Of a stretch of 64,000 nucleotides of DNA, positions 40,458-50,499 are shown piece by piece. Position numbers and translations under genes: made by a program. The notes beneath the pieces were generated by a model. It worked only from the letters and a program-made list of their open reading frames with translations, did not search any database and was not told the origin of the DNA. Within the stretch, counting starts at the first letter, position 1; each line of letters starts with the position of its first letter. The DNA comes from Telluria beijingensis (GTDB taxonomy: Bacteria > Pseudomonadota > Gammaproteobacteria > Burkholderiales > Burkholderiaceae_D), in contig NZ_CP132480.1 in NCBI RefSeq assembly GCF_030770395.1, positions 3,401,792 through 3,465,791 of the forward strand, read 5' to 3'.

Positions 40458-41281
40458 CGTCCTGGGTCAACCAGGTATTCTGCGAGGATGCGCTGGCCGG
40501 CCTGGCGCGCATCCCGGACGGTTCCATCGACCTGATCCTGACCGACCCGCCCTACAACCTGGGCAAGGACTATGGCAATGCCTCGGACCAGCAGAGCGTC
40601 GAAGCCTACCTGGCCTGGACCGAGCAGTGGATCGACGCGGCCGTGCCGAAGCTCAAACCCAACGGCAGCCTGTACATCTTCCTCACCTGGCGCTTCGCGC
40701 CCGAGATCTTCGTGATGCTGAAAAAACGCATGACGATGATGAACGAGATCATCTGGGACCGCCGGGTGCCATCGATGGGCGGCAGCGTGCGCAGCTTCTC
40801 GTCGGTGCACGACACCATCGGCTTTTTCGCAAAGCGCAAGGATTACTACTTCGACCTGGATGCGGTGCGCATCCCGTACGACGCCGAGACCAAGAAGGCG
40901 CGCTCGCGCTCGATCTTCGTCGGCGCAAAATGGCTCGAAGTCGGCTACAACCCGAAGGACGTGTGGAGCGTGTCGCGCCTGCACCGCGAGCATCCGGAGC
41001 GGGCGGATCACCCGACCCAGAAGCCGCTCGAGATCATCGAGCGCATGGTCAAGGCGTCCTGTCCGCCGGGCGGCATCGTGCTCGACCCCTTCATGGGCAG
41101 TGGCACCACGGCGATTGCCGCCAGGCGCCTGGGCCGCCACTACACCGGCTTCGAACTGAATCCCGACTACTGCGCCATCATCGCCGAGCGCCTGGCCGCG
41201 CCCGAGGTCCCGGTGACGGGGGCGAAAGCCAAGAAACTACGCAAGGCCGCCAAGGCCGCCATTACGGAAGAAACATCATGA
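40454..41281 (+). CDS. Orphan beta-class DNA methyltransferase inside the his operon
   Basis: 275 residues. Amino-methyltransferase (N6-adenine or N4-cytosine). Catalytic motif IV DPPY is at residues 31-34. A variable target-recognition region follows (about 65-190, including [23 protein letters not shown]). The SAM-binding motif [20 protein letters not shown] is at about 210-228, and the end is [14 protein letters not shown]. The IV-TRD-I order defines the beta class (as in M.HinfI and CcrM). The start overlaps the hisD stop (ATGA) and the stop overlaps the hisC start (ATGA), so it is translationally locked into the operon. No restriction endonuclease is adjacent. The basic tail ([12 protein letters not shown]) may bind DNA. 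Recognition site unknown. Confidence 0.9.
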   Translation: MTSWVNQVFCEDALAGLARIPDGSIDLILTDPPYNLGKDYGNASDQQSVEAYLAWTEQWIDAAVPKLKPNGSLYIFLTWRFAPEIFVMLKKRMTMMNEIIWDRRVPSMGGSVRSFSSVHDTIGFFAKRKDYYFDLDAVRIPYDAETKKARSRSIFVGAKWLEVGYNPKDVWSVSRLHREHPERADHPTQKPLEIIERMVKASCPPGGIVLDPFMGSGTTAIAARRLGRHYTGFELNPDYCAIIAERLAAPEVPVTGAKAKKLRKAAKAAITEETS

Positions 41282-42369
41282 CCGACATCGCCAAACTGAT
41301 CGAGAACACCATCCGCGCCGACGTGCGCGCCGTGGGCAGTTATCACGTGCCGGACTCGATCGGCTACGTCAAGCTCGACTCGATGGAAAACCCGTACCAG
41401 CTGCCGCAGGAACTACGCGCCGAGTTGGGCGCGCGCCTGGCCGAGGCGGCGCTGAACCGCTATCCGGTGCCGTCGTACAGCACGCTCAAGAGCCGCATTT
41501 GCAGCAAGCTGGGCGTCCCGGAAGGCTACGACGTCCTGCTCGGCAACGGCTCGGACGAGCTGATCGCGATCCTGGCGACCGCGATCGCGCGCCAGGACGG
41601 CCCGCGCGCCGTCGTCATGGCCCCGGTGCCGGCCTTCGTGATGTTCTCCCGCTCGGCCCAGTTCGCGGGGGCGGATTTCGTCGGCGTGCCGATCAAGTCC
41701 GATTTCTCGCTCGACCTGCCGGCCATGCTGGCCGCGATCGACGAGCGCAAGCCATCGCTCGTGTTCCTGGCCTATCCGAACAACCCGACCGGCAACCTGT
41801 ACGACGCCGACGACATGGTGCAAATCATCGAGGCCTGCGGCGAGCACGGCATCGTGGTGGTCGACGAGGCCTATCAACCGTTCGCCCGCGTCAGCTTCAT
41901 GGAGCGCCTGCCGCGCCATCCGAACCTGGTCGTGATGCGCACCCTGTCCAAGCTGGGCCTGGCCGGCATCCGGCTCGGCTATATGTCGGCCGCGGCGCCG
42001 CTGCTGGCGGAATTCGAGAAAGTGCGCCCGCCGTACAACGTCAATGTGCTGACCCAGGTGGCGGCCGAGTTCGCGCTGGACCACCTGGATGTGCTGGACC
42101 GCCAGGCGGGCCTGCTCAACGAGGAACGCACGCGCCTGGCCGCCGCCTTGGCGGCGCTGCCGGGCGTGGAAGTGTTCCCGTCGGCCGCCAATTTCATCTC
42201 GCTGCGCGTGCCGGATGCCGAGCGCGCCTGCGCGATTCTCCACGGGGAGAAGGTGTTGATCAAAAATTTGAGTAAAATGCATAAATTGCTGGCCAACTGC
42301 ATCCGGGTCACGGTCAGCACCCCCGAAGAGAACGACCAGTTCCTGGCAGCCCTGAAGACGTCGCTGTAA
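41278..42369 (+). CDS. hisC: Histidinol-phosphate aminotransferase
   Basis: 363 residues. PLP aminotransferase converting imidazole-acetol phosphate to histidinol phosphate. Motifs: [53 protein letters not shown] and the PLP lysine Lys225 in [15 protein letters not shown]. Start ATG overlaps the methyltransferase stop, so hisC translation depends on ribosomes leaving that gene. A small GC spacer of 77 bp separates it from hisB. Confidence 0.96.
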   Translation: MTDIAKLIENTIRADVRAVGSYHVPDSIGYVKLDSMENPYQLPQELRAELGARLAEAALNRYPVPSYSTLKSRICSKLGVPEGYDVLLGNGSDELIAILATAIARQDGPRAVVMAPVPAFVMFSRSAQFAGADFVGVPIKSDFSLDLPAMLAAIDERKPSLVFLAYPNNPTGNLYDADDMVQIIEACGEHGIVVVDEAYQPFARVSFMERLPRHPNLVVMRTLSKLGLAGIRLGYMSAAAPLLAEFEKVRPPYNVNVLTQVAAEFALDHLDVLDRQAGLLNEERTRLAAALAALPGVEVFPSAANFISLRVPDAERACAILHGEKVLIKNLSKMHKLLANCIRVTVSTPEENDQFLAALKTSL

Positions 42370-42446
42370 TCCAGCGGCCCGGACGGACACCATTAATGTT
42401 GCGGGCCTCCCCCAAGCGGGAGACCGCCTGAATAGCATCCTTTGCA

Positions 42447-43037
42447 ATGACCCGCACCGCCGACATCACGCGCAACACCAACGAGACCCAGATCCGCGTC
42501 TCGATCAACCTCGACGGCACCGGCCGCCAGAAGCTCAATACCGGCGTCCCCTTCCTCGACCACATGCTCGACCAGATCGCGCGCCATGGCATGTTCGACC
42601 TCGAGGTCGAGGCCGTGGGCGACCTGCACATCGACGCCCACCACACGGTGGAAGACGTCGGCATCACGCTCGGCATGGCGGTGGCCAAGGCGATCGGCGA
42701 CAAGAAGGGCATCGTGCGCTACGGCCACTCCTACGTGCCGCTGGACGAAGCGCTGTCGCGCGTGGTGATCGATTTCTCGGGCCGTCCCGGCCTGGAACTG
42801 CATGTGCCATGGACGCGCGCCATGATCGGCGCCTTCGACGTCGACCTGACGGGCGAATTCTTCCGCGGCTTCGTGAACCACGCGGCCGTGACCCTGCACA
42901 TCGACAACCTGCGCGGCGTGAACGCCCACCACCAGTGCGAGACCGTGTTCAAGGCCTTCGGCCGCGCACTGCGCATGGCCACCGAACTGGACCCGCGCGC
43001 GGCCGGCATCATCCCGTCGACGAAGGGCAGCCTGTAA
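42447..43037 (+). CDS. hisB: Imidazoleglycerol-phosphate dehydratase
   Basis: 196 residues, the monofunctional form (no N-terminal histidinol-phosphatase domain as in E. coli). Manganese-binding His-rich motifs [11 protein letters not shown] and [12 protein letters not shown], and [16 protein letters not shown] separate histidinol-phosphate phosphatase must be encoded elsewhere. hisH starts 2 bp after the stop. Confidence 0.97.
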   Translation: MTRTADITRNTNETQIRVSINLDGTGRQKLNTGVPFLDHMLDQIARHGMFDLEVEAVGDLHIDAHHTVEDVGITLGMAVAKAIGDKKGIVRYGHSYVPLDEALSRVVIDFSGRPGLELHVPWTRAMIGAFDVDLTGEFFRGFVNHAAVTLHIDNLRGVNAHHQCETVFKAFGRALRMATELDPRAAGIIPSTKGSL

Positions 43038-43039
43038 TC

Positions 43040-43681
43040 ATGGCCAACAAGATTGTCGTCGTCGATGGACTCGGTAACCTGCGCTCGGTGGCGCAGGCGC
43101 TGCGCGCCGCCGCGCCCGAGGCCGACGTGGTGATTTCCAGCTCGGCCGCGGACCTCGACCGCGCCGACCGCATCGTGCTGCCGGGCCAGGGCGCCATGCG
43201 CGACTGCATGAATTCCCTGCGCGAATCCGGCCTTGAAGAAGCATTGCTGCGCGCCGCGAAGACCCGTCCGATCATGGGCGTCTGCGTGGGCGAGCAGATG
43301 TTGTTCGACGAGAGCGAAGAAAACGAAGGCACGCCCGGTCTCGGCCTGTTGCCCGGCAAGGTGGTGCGCTTCCAGCTCGACGGCAAGCTGCAGCAGGATG
43401 GCTCGCGCTTCAAGGTGCCGCAGATGGGCTGGAACCGCGTCCGGCAATCGCGCGCCCACCCATTGTGGGAAGGCGTCGAGGACGGCAGCTATTTCTACTT
43501 CGTGCACAGCTATTACGCGGCGCCCGGGAATCGCGACGATGTGATCGGCGAGACCGACTACGGCGCGCCGTTCTGCTGCGCCGTGGGCCGCGATAATATC
43601 GTCGCCACCCAGTTCCACCCCGAAAAGAGCGCCGCCGCCGGGCTGCGCCTGTACCGCAATTTCATTCACTGGAATCCGTGA
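43040..43681 (+). CDS. hisH: Imidazole glycerol phosphate synthase, glutaminase subunit HisH
   Basis: 213 residues from the ATG at 43040. Class I glutamine amidotransferase that hands ammonia to HisF. Catalytic triad: Cys82 (GVCVGEQML), His193 and Glu195 (TQFHPEKS). [12 protein letters not shown] is the conserved N-terminal contact. Ends 50 bp before hisA. Confidence 0.96.
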   Translation: MANKIVVVDGLGNLRSVAQALRAAAPEADVVISSSAADLDRADRIVLPGQGAMRDCMNSLRESGLEEALLRAAKTRPIMGVCVGEQMLFDESEENEGTPGLGLLPGKVVRFQLDGKLQQDGSRFKVPQMGWNRVRQSRAHPLWEGVEDGSYFYFVHSYYAAPGNRDDVIGETDYGAPFCCAVGRDNIVATQFHPEKSAAAGLRLYRNFIHWNP

Positions 43682-43731
43682 TTCCACGGTTTTAGTTTCC
43701 GACACAACCCGTCAACCAACCGACAACGACC

Positions 43732-44508
43732 ATGCTGCTGATCCCCGCCATCGACCTGAAAGACGGTCACTGCGTTCGCCTCAAACAGGGCGATATGGAC
43801 CTCGCCACCGTGTTTTCCGAAGATCCCGCCGAAATGGCGCTGCATTGGCTGAAGAAAGGCGCGCGCCGCCTGCACCTGGTCGACCTGAACGGCGCTTTTG
43901 CGGGCAAACCGAAGAACGAGAGCGCCATCAAATCGATCCTGCAGGTAGTGCAGGAATACGCCGAAGACAACGACCTGGACGAGATCCCGGTCCAGTTGGG
44001 CGGCGGCATCCGCGACCTCGACACCATCGAGCGCTATCTGGACGACGGCATCAGCTATATCATCGTCGGCACCGCCGCCGTCAAGAACCCGGGCTTCCTG
44101 CACGATGCCTGCGGCGCCTTCCCGGGCCACATCATCGTTGGCCTGGACGCCAAGGATGGCAAGGTCGCGACCGATGGCTGGAGCAAGATGTCGGGCCACG
44201 AAGTCATCGACCTGGCCAAGAAGTTCGAAGGCTATGGCGTCGAATCGATCATCTACACCGACATCGGCCGTGACGGCATGATGGCCGGCGTGAACATCGA
44301 GGCGACCGTCAAGCTGGCGCGCGCGGTGAAGATTCCCGTGATCGCCTCGGGCGGCGTGCACGTGCTGGCCGACGTCGAAGCGCTGTGCGCGGTGCAGGAC
44401 GAAGGCATCGAAGGCGTGATCTGCGGCCGTTCGATCTACGAAGGCACGCTCGACCTGGCCTCGGCCCAGGAACGCGCAGATGAACTGACTGAAGGGACGC
44501 AGGCCTGA
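43732..44508 (+). CDS. hisA: ProFAR isomerase HisA
   Basis: 258 residues. TIM-barrel isomerase converting ProFAR to [21 protein letters not shown] carries the catalytic Asp near the N-terminus; [17 protein letters not shown] and the second catalytic Asp/phosphate-binding [16 protein letters not shown] and [12 protein letters not shown] are present. Followed by a REP pair before hisF. Confidence 0.97.
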   Translation: MLLIPAIDLKDGHCVRLKQGDMDLATVFSEDPAEMALHWLKKGARRLHLVDLNGAFAGKPKNESAIKSILQVVQEYAEDNDLDEIPVQLGGGIRDLDTIERYLDDGISYIIVGTAAVKNPGFLHDACGAFPGHIIVGLDAKDGKVATDGWSKMSGHEVIDLAKKFEGYGVESIIYTDIGRDGMMAGVNIEATVKLARAVKIPVIASGGVHVLADVEALCAVQDEGIEGVICGRSIYEGTLDLASAQERADELTEGTQA

Positions 44509-44510
44509 GC

Positions 44511-44600
44511 ACGTCGTTCCCGCGCAGGCGGGAACCCAAGTTCTGCTTGCTGAGTCGATATGCAAGCAAACTTGGGTCCCCGCCTTCGCGGGGACGACGT
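44511..44600. repeat. Paired REP-like palindromes (BIME-like) between hisA and hisF
   Basis: Two REP-like units in inverse orientation. The first, 44511-44543, begins ACGTCGTTCCCGCGCAGG. The second, 44568-44600, ends GCGGGGACGACGT. The two form hairpins with GTTCCCGC- and GTCCCCGC-type stems, and the whole 90 bp is one imperfect palindrome with ACGTCGT/ACGACGT ends. It fills most of the 116-bp gap in an otherwise tight operon. Confidence 0.88.
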
Positions 44601-44624
44601 TCATATGCTAACGCAGAGATTCTT

Positions 44625-45386
44625 ATGCTAGCCAAACGCATCATCCCCTGCCTGGACGTCACCGGCGGCCGTGTGGTCAAGGGCGTCAACTTCACCGAGC
44701 TGCGCGATGCCGGCGACCCGGTCGAGATCGCGCGCCGCTACGATGGCCAGGGCGCCGACGAGATCACCTTCCTCGACATCACCGCCTCGAGCGACGGGCG
44801 CGACCTGATCCTGCCGATCATCGAGGCCGTCGCTTCGACCGTGTTCATCCCGCTCACCGTCGGTGGCGGCGTGCGCAAGGTCGAGGACGTGCGCCGGCTG
44901 CTCAATGCCGGCGCCGACAAGGTCAGCATGAACACCTCGGCCGTCACCAATCCGCAACTGGTGTTCGACGCCGCCAACAAGCACGGCTCGCAGTGCATCG
45001 TGGTGGCGATCGACGCCAAAGAGACCCGTCCCGGCAAGTGGGAAGTGTTTACCCATGGCGGGCGCAATGCCACCGGCCTCGATGCCGTGGAATGGGCGCG
45101 CAAGATGGAAAGCCTTGGCGCCGGTGAGTTGCTGCTCACTTCGATGGACCGCGATGGCACGAAAATCGGCTTCGACCTGGGCCTGACCCGCGCCGTCTCG
45201 GACGCCGTGGGCATCCCGGTGATCGCCTCGGGCGGCGTCGGCGGCCTGCAAGACCTCGCCGACGGCGTGCTCGAAGGCCATGCCGATGCGGTGCTGGCAG
45301 CCAGCATCTTCCACTACGGGCAGCACACGGTCGGCGAGGCCAAGCGCTTCATGGCCGAGCGTGGCATTCCCATGCGCCTCGATTAA
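44625..45386 (+). CDS. hisF: Imidazole glycerol phosphate synthase cyclase subunit HisF
   Basis: 253 residues from the ATG at 44625 ([20 protein letters not shown]); in-frame codons further upstream are REP sequence and are not counted. TIM barrel closing the imidazole ring with HisH ammonia. Catalytic Asp11 (CLDV) and Asp about 130 (VVAIDAK), plus [33 protein letters not shown] and VIASGGVGG for phosphate binding. Confidence 0.97.
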   Translation: MLAKRIIPCLDVTGGRVVKGVNFTELRDAGDPVEIARRYDGQGADEITFLDITASSDGRDLILPIIEAVASTVFIPLTVGGGVRKVEDVRRLLNAGADKVSMNTSAVTNPQLVFDAANKHGSQCIVVAIDAKETRPGKWEVFTHGGRNATGLDAVEWARKMESLGAGELLLTSMDRDGTKIGFDLGLTRAVSDAVGIPVIASGGVGGLQDLADGVLEGHADAVLAASIFHYGQHTVGEAKRFMAERGIPMRLD

Positions 45387-45395
45387 GGAAGCAGC

Positions 45396-45806
45396 ATGCC
45401 GACCAATGCCAAGTGGCTGAACAAGGTGCGCTGGGACGAGCACGGCCTGGTGCCGGTGATCGCCCAGGAAGCGGCGACCGGCGACATATTGATGTTCGCC
45501 TGGATGAACCGCGAAGCGCTGGCCCGCACCGTCGAGACGGGCGAGGCGGTGTACTGGAGCCGTTCGCGCAAGAAACTGTGGCACAAGGGCGAAGAGTCCG
45601 GCCATATCCAGAAGGTGAGCGAGATCCGCCTCGACTGCGACGAAGACGTCGTGCTGCTCAGGATCGAGCAGGTGGGCGGCATCGCCTGCCACACCGGCCG
45701 CCATTCCTGCTTCTTCCAGAAATACGACAACGGCGACTGGCACAGCGTGGAGCCGGTGCTGCAGGATCCCGACACCATTTATCCAGACAAGAAGAAAAAT
45801 CCATGA
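45396..45806 (+). CDS. hisI: Phosphoribosyl-AMP cyclohydrolase
   Basis: 136 residues, monofunctional. Metal-dependent cyclohydrolase of the third histidine step. Motifs [35 protein letters not shown] (magnesium-binding Asp residues) and [11 protein letters not shown] with the zinc Cys residues. Nine bp after hisF; overlaps hisE by four bases. Confidence 0.97.
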   Translation: MPTNAKWLNKVRWDEHGLVPVIAQEAATGDILMFAWMNREALARTVETGEAVYWSRSRKKLWHKGEESGHIQKVSEIRLDCDEDVVLLRIEQVGGIACHTGRHSCFFQKYDNGDWHSVEPVLQDPDTIYPDKKKNP

Positions 45807-46141
45807 GCATTACCCTGGCCCGCGTCGCAAGCGTGATCGAATCGCGCAAGCCCGAACATGGCGGCGACCCCGCGACTTCCTACGTCGCCAAGCTGTTCGC
45901 CAAGGGCGACGACGCCATCCTCAAGAAGATCGGCGAGGAAGCCACCGAGCTGGTGATGGCCGCCAAGGATGCGCGCGTTCTAGGTGATCCGTCGAAGGTG
46001 CTGTATGAATGCGCCGACCTGTGGTTCCATTCGATGGTGCTGCTGGCCAAGTTCGACCTGACGCCGCAACAGGTGCTGGACGAACTGGCCAGGCGCGAAG
46101 GCGTGTCCGGCATCGACGAAAAAGCGGCGCGCAAGGAATAG
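45803..46141 (+). CDS. hisE: Phosphoribosyl-ATP pyrophosphatase
   Basis: 112 residues. MazG-like all-helical pyrophosphatase; [16 protein letters not shown] carries the metal-binding Glu residues and [14 protein letters not shown] is the second conserved helix. Start ATG overlaps the hisI stop. Last histidine gene in the run. Confidence 0.96.
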   Translation: MSITLARVASVIESRKPEHGGDPATSYVAKLFAKGDDAILKKIGEEATELVMAAKDARVLGDPSKVLYECADLWFHSMVLLAKFDLTPQQVLDELARREGVSGIDEKAARKE

Positions 46142-46309
46142 TTCTTTCCACGGGGTTGCAAGTGAGCACGCGCTCACTGTGCGTGGCGCAGCGTCCGGTG
46201 TCATAATCGGCTGCTGAAATTCATACCGATGTCATGCGTCGCTGATACGATGCCTCGGCTTCATGGAGCGCTCTCGCCCCTGAAGCGCTGTAACAAACCT
46301 GGAGACAAG

Positions 46310-46684
46310 ATGGATAACTGCATTTTTTGCAAGATCGTCGCCAAGCAGATTCCGGCTGCCGTCGTCTATGAGGACGACGAGGTGCTGGCGTTCAAGGACA
46401 TCAATCCGGCGGCGCCGGTCCACCTGCTGGTGATCCCGAAGCAGCACGTGTCCACCCTGTCCGATTGCACCGACGAACACGCGGCCGTGCTGGGCAAGAT
46501 GCTGGCGCTGGCGCCGAAGCTTGCAAAAGAGAATGGTATTGACGTCAAAACCGGCGCCGATGGCAAGCCGAGCGGCGGTTTCAAGACGCTGATCAATGCC
46601 GGCCCGGACGGCGGTCAAGAGGTGTATCACCTGCATTTGCATATGTACGGCGGGCCGCGTCCGTGGCGCGGGCTAGGTTTATAA
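46310..46684 (+). CDS. hinT: HIT-family purine nucleoside phosphoramidase-like protein
   Basis: 124 residues from the ATG at 46310, preceded by GGAGAC. NCIFCKIVAKQIPA is the HIT N-terminus with a zinc CxxC-like pair. The catalytic histidine triad is HLHLHMYGGPRPW (about 104-116). Hydrolyses AMP-lysine and similar phosphoramidates. The 168-bp gap after hisE, with no gene in it, leaves room for its own promoter. Confidence 0.93.
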   Translation: MDNCIFCKIVAKQIPAAVVYEDDEVLAFKDINPAAPVHLLVIPKQHVSTLSDCTDEHAAVLGKMLALAPKLAKENGIDVKTGADGKPSGGFKTLINAGPDGGQEVYHLHLHMYGGPRPWRGLGL

Positions 46685-46703
46685 GCTACAGCTAAGTTTC
46701 AAA

Positions 46704-46720
46704 GGGGGCAGGCCGCCCCC
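46704..46720 (+). terminator. GC hairpin between hinT and tatA
   Basis: Stem GGGGGC/GCCCCC with a 5-base loop, 20 bp after the hinT stop, no T-run. A -10-like TATACT follows at 46729-46734 and could start tatABC transcription, though I see no good -35. Confidence 0.4.
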
Positions 46721-46788
46721 GCATCGCGTATACTGTGGTAGACGCTTTCCCGATTTTTCAGGCGCATGCGCCTTGCTAGGAGAACAAC

Positions 46789-47025
46789 ATGGGTGGTTTG
46801 AGTATTTGGCACTGGGTCATCGTGCTGGTGGTCGTGATGCTGATCTTCGGCACCAAGAAGATCAGCAATATGGGTTCCGACCTGGGCAAGGCCGTCAAGG
46901 GCTTCAAGGATGGCGTGAAGGGCGACGAAGAAAAGGCGGCCGAAGCCAATCCGGCCCAGCCGACCCAGCAGGTGGCCGACAAGTCGACCATCGACGTGGA
47001 AGCCCGCGACAAGACCCGCCTGTAA
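46789..47025 (+). CDS. tatA: Twin-arginine translocase subunit TatA
   Basis: 78 residues. N-terminal membrane helix ([18 protein letters not shown]), the FG hinge, then an amphipathic helix ([13 protein letters not shown]) and an acidic, Pro/Gln-rich tail. TatA polymers form the pore that passes folded proteins across the inner membrane. Shine-Dalgarno AGGAGAAC precedes the ATG. 12 bp before tatB. Confidence 0.96.
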   Translation: MGGLSIWHWVIVLVVVMLIFGTKKISNMGSDLGKAVKGFKDGVKGDEEKAAEANPAQPTQQVADKSTIDVEARDKTRL

Positions 47026-47037
47026 GCGGCGCGTCCC

Positions 47038-47559
47038 ATGATCGATCTCGGACTGTCGAAAATCGCGATCATCGGCGTGGTCGCCCTGATCGTGATCGGC
47101 CCTGAAAAGCTGCCCAAGGTGGCGCGCATGGCGGGCACGCTGTATGGCCGCGCCCAGCGCTACCTGCACGACGTCAAGTCCGAGGTCAGCCGCGAGATCG
47201 AGCTCGACGAACTGCGCAACCTGCACAAAGAGGTGCAAGAGAAGGCGCAATCGTTCAAGAACGAGGTCGAGTCGGCCACCAGCGATTTCGAGTCGTCCGT
47301 CACCAGCCACGTCGACGAAGTCGAGGCGCTGTGGGACGGGCGCGCGGCGCATGATGCCGGCAACACGATCGCCCCCACCGCGGCCGACATCGACCGCAAG
47401 GCCAAGGATTTCCGGCGCAAGAAGCTGGTGCGCACCTCGAGCGTGCCGGCCTGGTACAAGAACCGCCATGGCACCAAGCGCCATGTGATGTCGGGCGCCG
47501 CCCGGGTGCGCAAGTTCCGCCCCGGCAGCGCCAGCAAACCCCATTCCTCCTTCTTCTAA
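47038..47559 (+). CDS. tatB: Twin-arginine translocase subunit TatB
   Basis: 173 residues. MIDLGLSKIAIIGVVALIVIGPEKLPKVARMAG is the typical TatB helix with the GPE hinge; a long amphipathic/coiled segment follows (about 45-100) and a basic tail (KKLVRTSSVPAWYKNRHGTKRH). Binds TatC and the twin-arginine substrate. tatC begins at the next base. Confidence 0.95.
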   Translation: MIDLGLSKIAIIGVVALIVIGPEKLPKVARMAGTLYGRAQRYLHDVKSEVSREIELDELRNLHKEVQEKAQSFKNEVESATSDFESSVTSHVDEVEALWDGRAAHDAGNTIAPTAADIDRKAKDFRRKKLVRTSSVPAWYKNRHGTKRHVMSGAARVRKFRPGSASKPHSSFF

Positions 47560-48315
47560 ATGACTGAGCAAGCCGCCGGCGAAGACACCTTCATCTCGCA
47601 CCTGGTCGAGCTGCGCGATCGCCTGGTCAAGGCCTCGATCGGGATCGCGATCATGTGCGCCGCGCTGATGGCGTGGCCGGGGCCGTCGCATATCTACGAC
47701 CTGATCGCCGCGCCGATGATTGCCTCGATGCCGCCCGGCTCGACCATGATCGCCACCGGCGTCATCTCGCCCTTCCTGGTGCCCATGAAGGTCACCCTGC
47801 TGCTGGCTTTCATCCTGGCGCTGCCCTGGGTGTTCTACCAGGCCTGGGCCTTCATCGCGCCCGGCCTGTACGCCCACGAGAAGCGCCTGGTGCTGCCGCT
47901 GGTGATTTCGTCCTCGCTGCTGTTCATCGCCGGCGTGGCGTTCTGCTATTTCTTCGTGTTCGGCCGCGTGTTCCACTTCATCGGCGAGTTCGCGCCGACC
48001 TCGATCGCGGTCATGCCCGATATCGAGAACTACCTCGACTTCGTCATGTCGATGTGCCTGGCCTTCGGCGCCTCGTTCGAGGTGCCGGTGGTGGTCGTGA
48101 TCCTGGTGCGCATGGGCGTGGTCAGCCTCGAGAAGCTGCGCGCGATCCGTTCCTACGTGATCGTCGGCGCCTTCGTGATCGCCGCCATCGTCACCCCGCC
48201 TGACGTGGTCAGCCAGCTGGCCCTGGCCATCCCGATGTGCCTGCTCTACGAGCTGGGCCTGCTGGTAGCGCCGATGTTCGCGCGCGCCACCCGCGCGCCG
48301 GAAGAAACGGCCTGA
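47560..48315 (+). CDS. tatC: Twin-arginine translocase subunit TatC
   Basis: 251 residues with six membrane helices. FISHLVELRDRLVKASIG near the N-terminus contains the signal-peptide recognition Glu; PWVFYQAWAFIAPGLYAHEKR and FGASFEVPVVVVILVRMGVVS are conserved. The start abuts the tatB stop with no spacer. Confidence 0.96.
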   Translation: MTEQAAGEDTFISHLVELRDRLVKASIGIAIMCAALMAWPGPSHIYDLIAAPMIASMPPGSTMIATGVISPFLVPMKVTLLLAFILALPWVFYQAWAFIAPGLYAHEKRLVLPLVISSSLLFIAGVAFCYFFVFGRVFHFIGEFAPTSIAVMPDIENYLDFVMSMCLAFGASFEVPVVVVILVRMGVVSLEKLRAIRSYVIVGAFVIAAIVTPPDVVSQLALAIPMCLLYELGLLVAPMFARATRAPEETA

Positions 48316-48402
48316 AAAAAATAGCGCCGGGCATTCGCCCCGGCGGCTTACCTGGCGGGCCTGTGCGACCTGCCGACTTTCATCATGGTGCGGGGGACAA
48401 GG

Positions 48403-48442
48403 CGCACAAGCGGGCGTGCGAGCACGCCGCTTGTGCGTTTTT
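48403..48442 (+). terminator. Strong intrinsic terminator after tatC
   Basis: A 16-bp stem with one bulged G: left arm CGCACAAGCGGGCGTGC (48403-48419), right arm GCACGCCGCTTGTGCG (48422-48437), then TTTTT. It lies 87 bp after the tatC stop. A smaller GCCGGGC/GCCCCGGC hairpin at about 48326-48344 comes first. Confidence 0.8.
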
Positions 48443-48474
48443 GCACGGCCTGGATGGCCATGCAGGCGGGATGA

Positions 48475-50361
48475 TTACTGCATCAGTTCCGAGATCATCT
48501 TGACCGGCGCATTGCCGTAGCTGAGGAACTGGTCGTGGAATTCCTTCAGCTTGAACCGGTCGCCCAGCTGCTGCTTGCGGCGTTCGCGCAATTCCATGAT
48601 CTGGTGGTAGCCGCTGAAGTAGCTGGTCAGCTGCACCGAGGTCAGGGTCACGCGGCGCCATTTTTCGTCGGCTTCCTGGCGCGTCTGGAAGGCCTGGCGC
48701 GTCAGCAGGTCGATCGCCGCCTCTTGCCCCATGCCGTTCACGTGCACGCTGTAGTCGAGGATGGTGTTGGTCACGCTGCGCAGGTTCCACTTCGAGTACA
48801 TCAGCCACATCTCGGGCGCGTTGTCGCCATAGCCCGATTCGAGCATCATGCGCTCGCCGTACACGGCCCAGCCCTCGACCATGGCGCCATTGCCGAATAG
48901 CGACTTGATCAAGGACGGCGAGCGGTTGGCGTGCACCAGCTGCGCATAGTGGCCGGGAATCGCTTCGTGGATGTTCAGGATCTGCAGGATCCACTCGTTG
49001 TACTCGCGCAGGCTGCTCTCGGCCTGTTCCGGCGTGAGATTGTCCATCGGCGTGACGTTGTAGTACGTCTTGTCCTTGGAGCGGTAAGGGCCGGGCGCGT
49101 CGATGCTGGCGCCGGCCACGCCGCGCTGGTACATCGGGGTCTCGCGCACCTCGAGCGGCTTGCTCGGGTCCAGCGTCAACAGGTCGTGCTTGATCACCCA
49201 GTCCTGCAGCAGCGGGATCTGGCGCCGGATCTCGGCGAAGAAGTTCTCGCGCGCGACGTGGCGTGCGGAGAGTTTGTCGATCATCATGCCGATCTTCTGG
49301 AAGCGGTCCGCCGGCCTGGTGACGCCCGCCATATAGCGCGGCCACAGCTCGTCCGAGATCTTGTCCATATTCGACAGCAGTTCCTCGCGCGTGACCAGGG
49401 CCTTGCGGAAGGTCTCTTCGGCGCTGGAGGACGACTGGATGTCGAGCGCAAACTTCTGTTCATACAGCGCCTTGCCGGCGCGGAAAGGCCGCGCCTTGCC
49501 GCTGGCCGCCTGGCGCTGCTCGACCCCGTTCAGGAAGTCGACATAGCCCAGCACCGCCGTGCCGGCATTGGCGATGCGCTGGGCGAAGATCGCCTTTTCT
49601 TGCGGCGTCAGGATCGATTCCTCGGCCGCCTTGCCCAGGTCGGCCAGCACCGCCAGCGTGCCCGGCGCCTGGCCGATCGCGAGCTGGGTGTGCTCGCGCG
49701 TCGGCGTCGTGATCGACGCTTGCGCCGCCGCGTAATAGGCCGGCACGTCGGCCAGGCGCTTGAGGATGGTGCGCAGGCGCTGCGGCTTGGCCGCGTAGTC
49801 GGTGTTCAGGATCAGGTCGAGCGGCGCGGCGACGTTGTACTGCGCCGGGTTCCATTCGAATTCGCGCCAGGTCGTCAGGCGGAAGCGGTCTTTTTCCAGC
49901 TTGTTGACCAGGAGGGCCAGGTCGGTGCGGTAGCGCGGCGACAGCTGCCTGGGATCGAGCTTGCCGAACTTCTCGAGCCATTCGTTGGCGAAGGCCAGCT
50001 GCTTGGCGCGCGTGTCGGCGTCCGGGATGGTCAGGTTGGCGGCGTGGTCGAACTTGCCGACATAGATACCGCCTTCGGGGTCGTTGCGCCACAGGGCGGT
50101 CAGGTACTGCATGCTCAGGGTCGACATGCGGCGGTCGAGGCGCATTTCGGCGGCGCTGGCGCTTGCGGCGCCCGCGGCGGCTGCGGTGGCGCCGACGGCG
50201 GCCGCGCCGATCAGGGCTTTCTTGCCCTTGCTGGAAGCCTTCTTCTTGACGACCTTCGAGGATTTGGCCTTGCCCTTGGCCGGTTTGGAGGTGGCGGCGA
50301 CGGCCGGCGTCAGCGCGAAACACGCCAGCAGTGCCGCCAGCGCGATTTTCGTTTTCATCAT
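48475..50361 (-). CDS. DUF885 family protein, probable exported metallopeptidase
   Basis: 628 residues. Signal peptide (MMKTKIALAALLACFALTPAVAA, cleavage about residue 23). Next comes an odd low-complexity stretch: residues 24-48 are Lys/Ser-rich (KPAKGKAKSSK, VVKKKASSKGKK) and 49-72 Ala/Gly-rich (GAAAVGATAAAAGAASASAA), the latter hydrophobic enough to act as a second membrane segment. The DUF885 domain follows (about 75-628), with the metal-binding motif HEAIPGHY at about 466-473 and a nearby Glu-containing helix. DUF885 proteins resemble carboxypeptidase-like zinc enzymes; substrate unknown. A neighbouring SNF2 gene reads the same way, 138 bp upstream. An alternative start one codon later (50358) is equivalent. 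Confidence 0.82.
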   Translation of the reverse strand: MMKTKIALAALLACFALTPAVAATSKPAKGKAKSSKVVKKKASSKGKKALIGAAAVGATAAAAGAASASAAEMRLDRRMSTLSMQYLTALWRNDPEGGIYVGKFDHAANLTIPDADTRAKQLAFANEWLEKFGKLDPRQLSPRYRTDLALLVNKLEKDRFRLTTWREFEWNPAQYNVAAPLDLILNTDYAAKPQRLRTILKRLADVPAYYAAAQASITTPTREHTQLAIGQAPGTLAVLADLGKAAEESILTPQEKAIFAQRIANAGTAVLGYVDFLNGVEQRQAASGKARPFRAGKALYEQKFALDIQSSSSAEETFRKALVTREELLSNMDKISDELWPRYMAGVTRPADRFQKIGMMIDKLSARHVARENFFAEIRRQIPLLQDWVIKHDLLTLDPSKPLEVRETPMYQRGVAGASIDAPGPYRSKDKTYYNVTPMDNLTPEQAESSLREYNEWILQILNIHEAIPGHYAQLVHANRSPSLIKSLFGNGAMVEGWAVYGERMMLESGYGDNAPEMWLMYSKWNLRSVTNTILDYSVHVNGMGQEAAIDLLTRQAFQTRQEADEKWRRVTLTSVQLTSYFSGYHQIMELRERRKQQLGDRFKLKEFHDQFLSYGNAPVKMISELMQ

Positions 50362-50499
50362 CGTATTCAGCCCTGTAACTTAAGGAGATGTCTTGACGCG
50401 CGCATGCGCGAAGGCGTGCAGATTAGCATCAATTGCATCATTTGCGGGCAGCTGAAACATTCCGACACGCATGAATGTCAACGTTGACTGGAATGCAAA

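Noticed and set aside
40454..41281. Restriction-modification system
   Set aside because: Only a methyltransferase is present; both neighbours are histidine genes and no endonuclease is visible.
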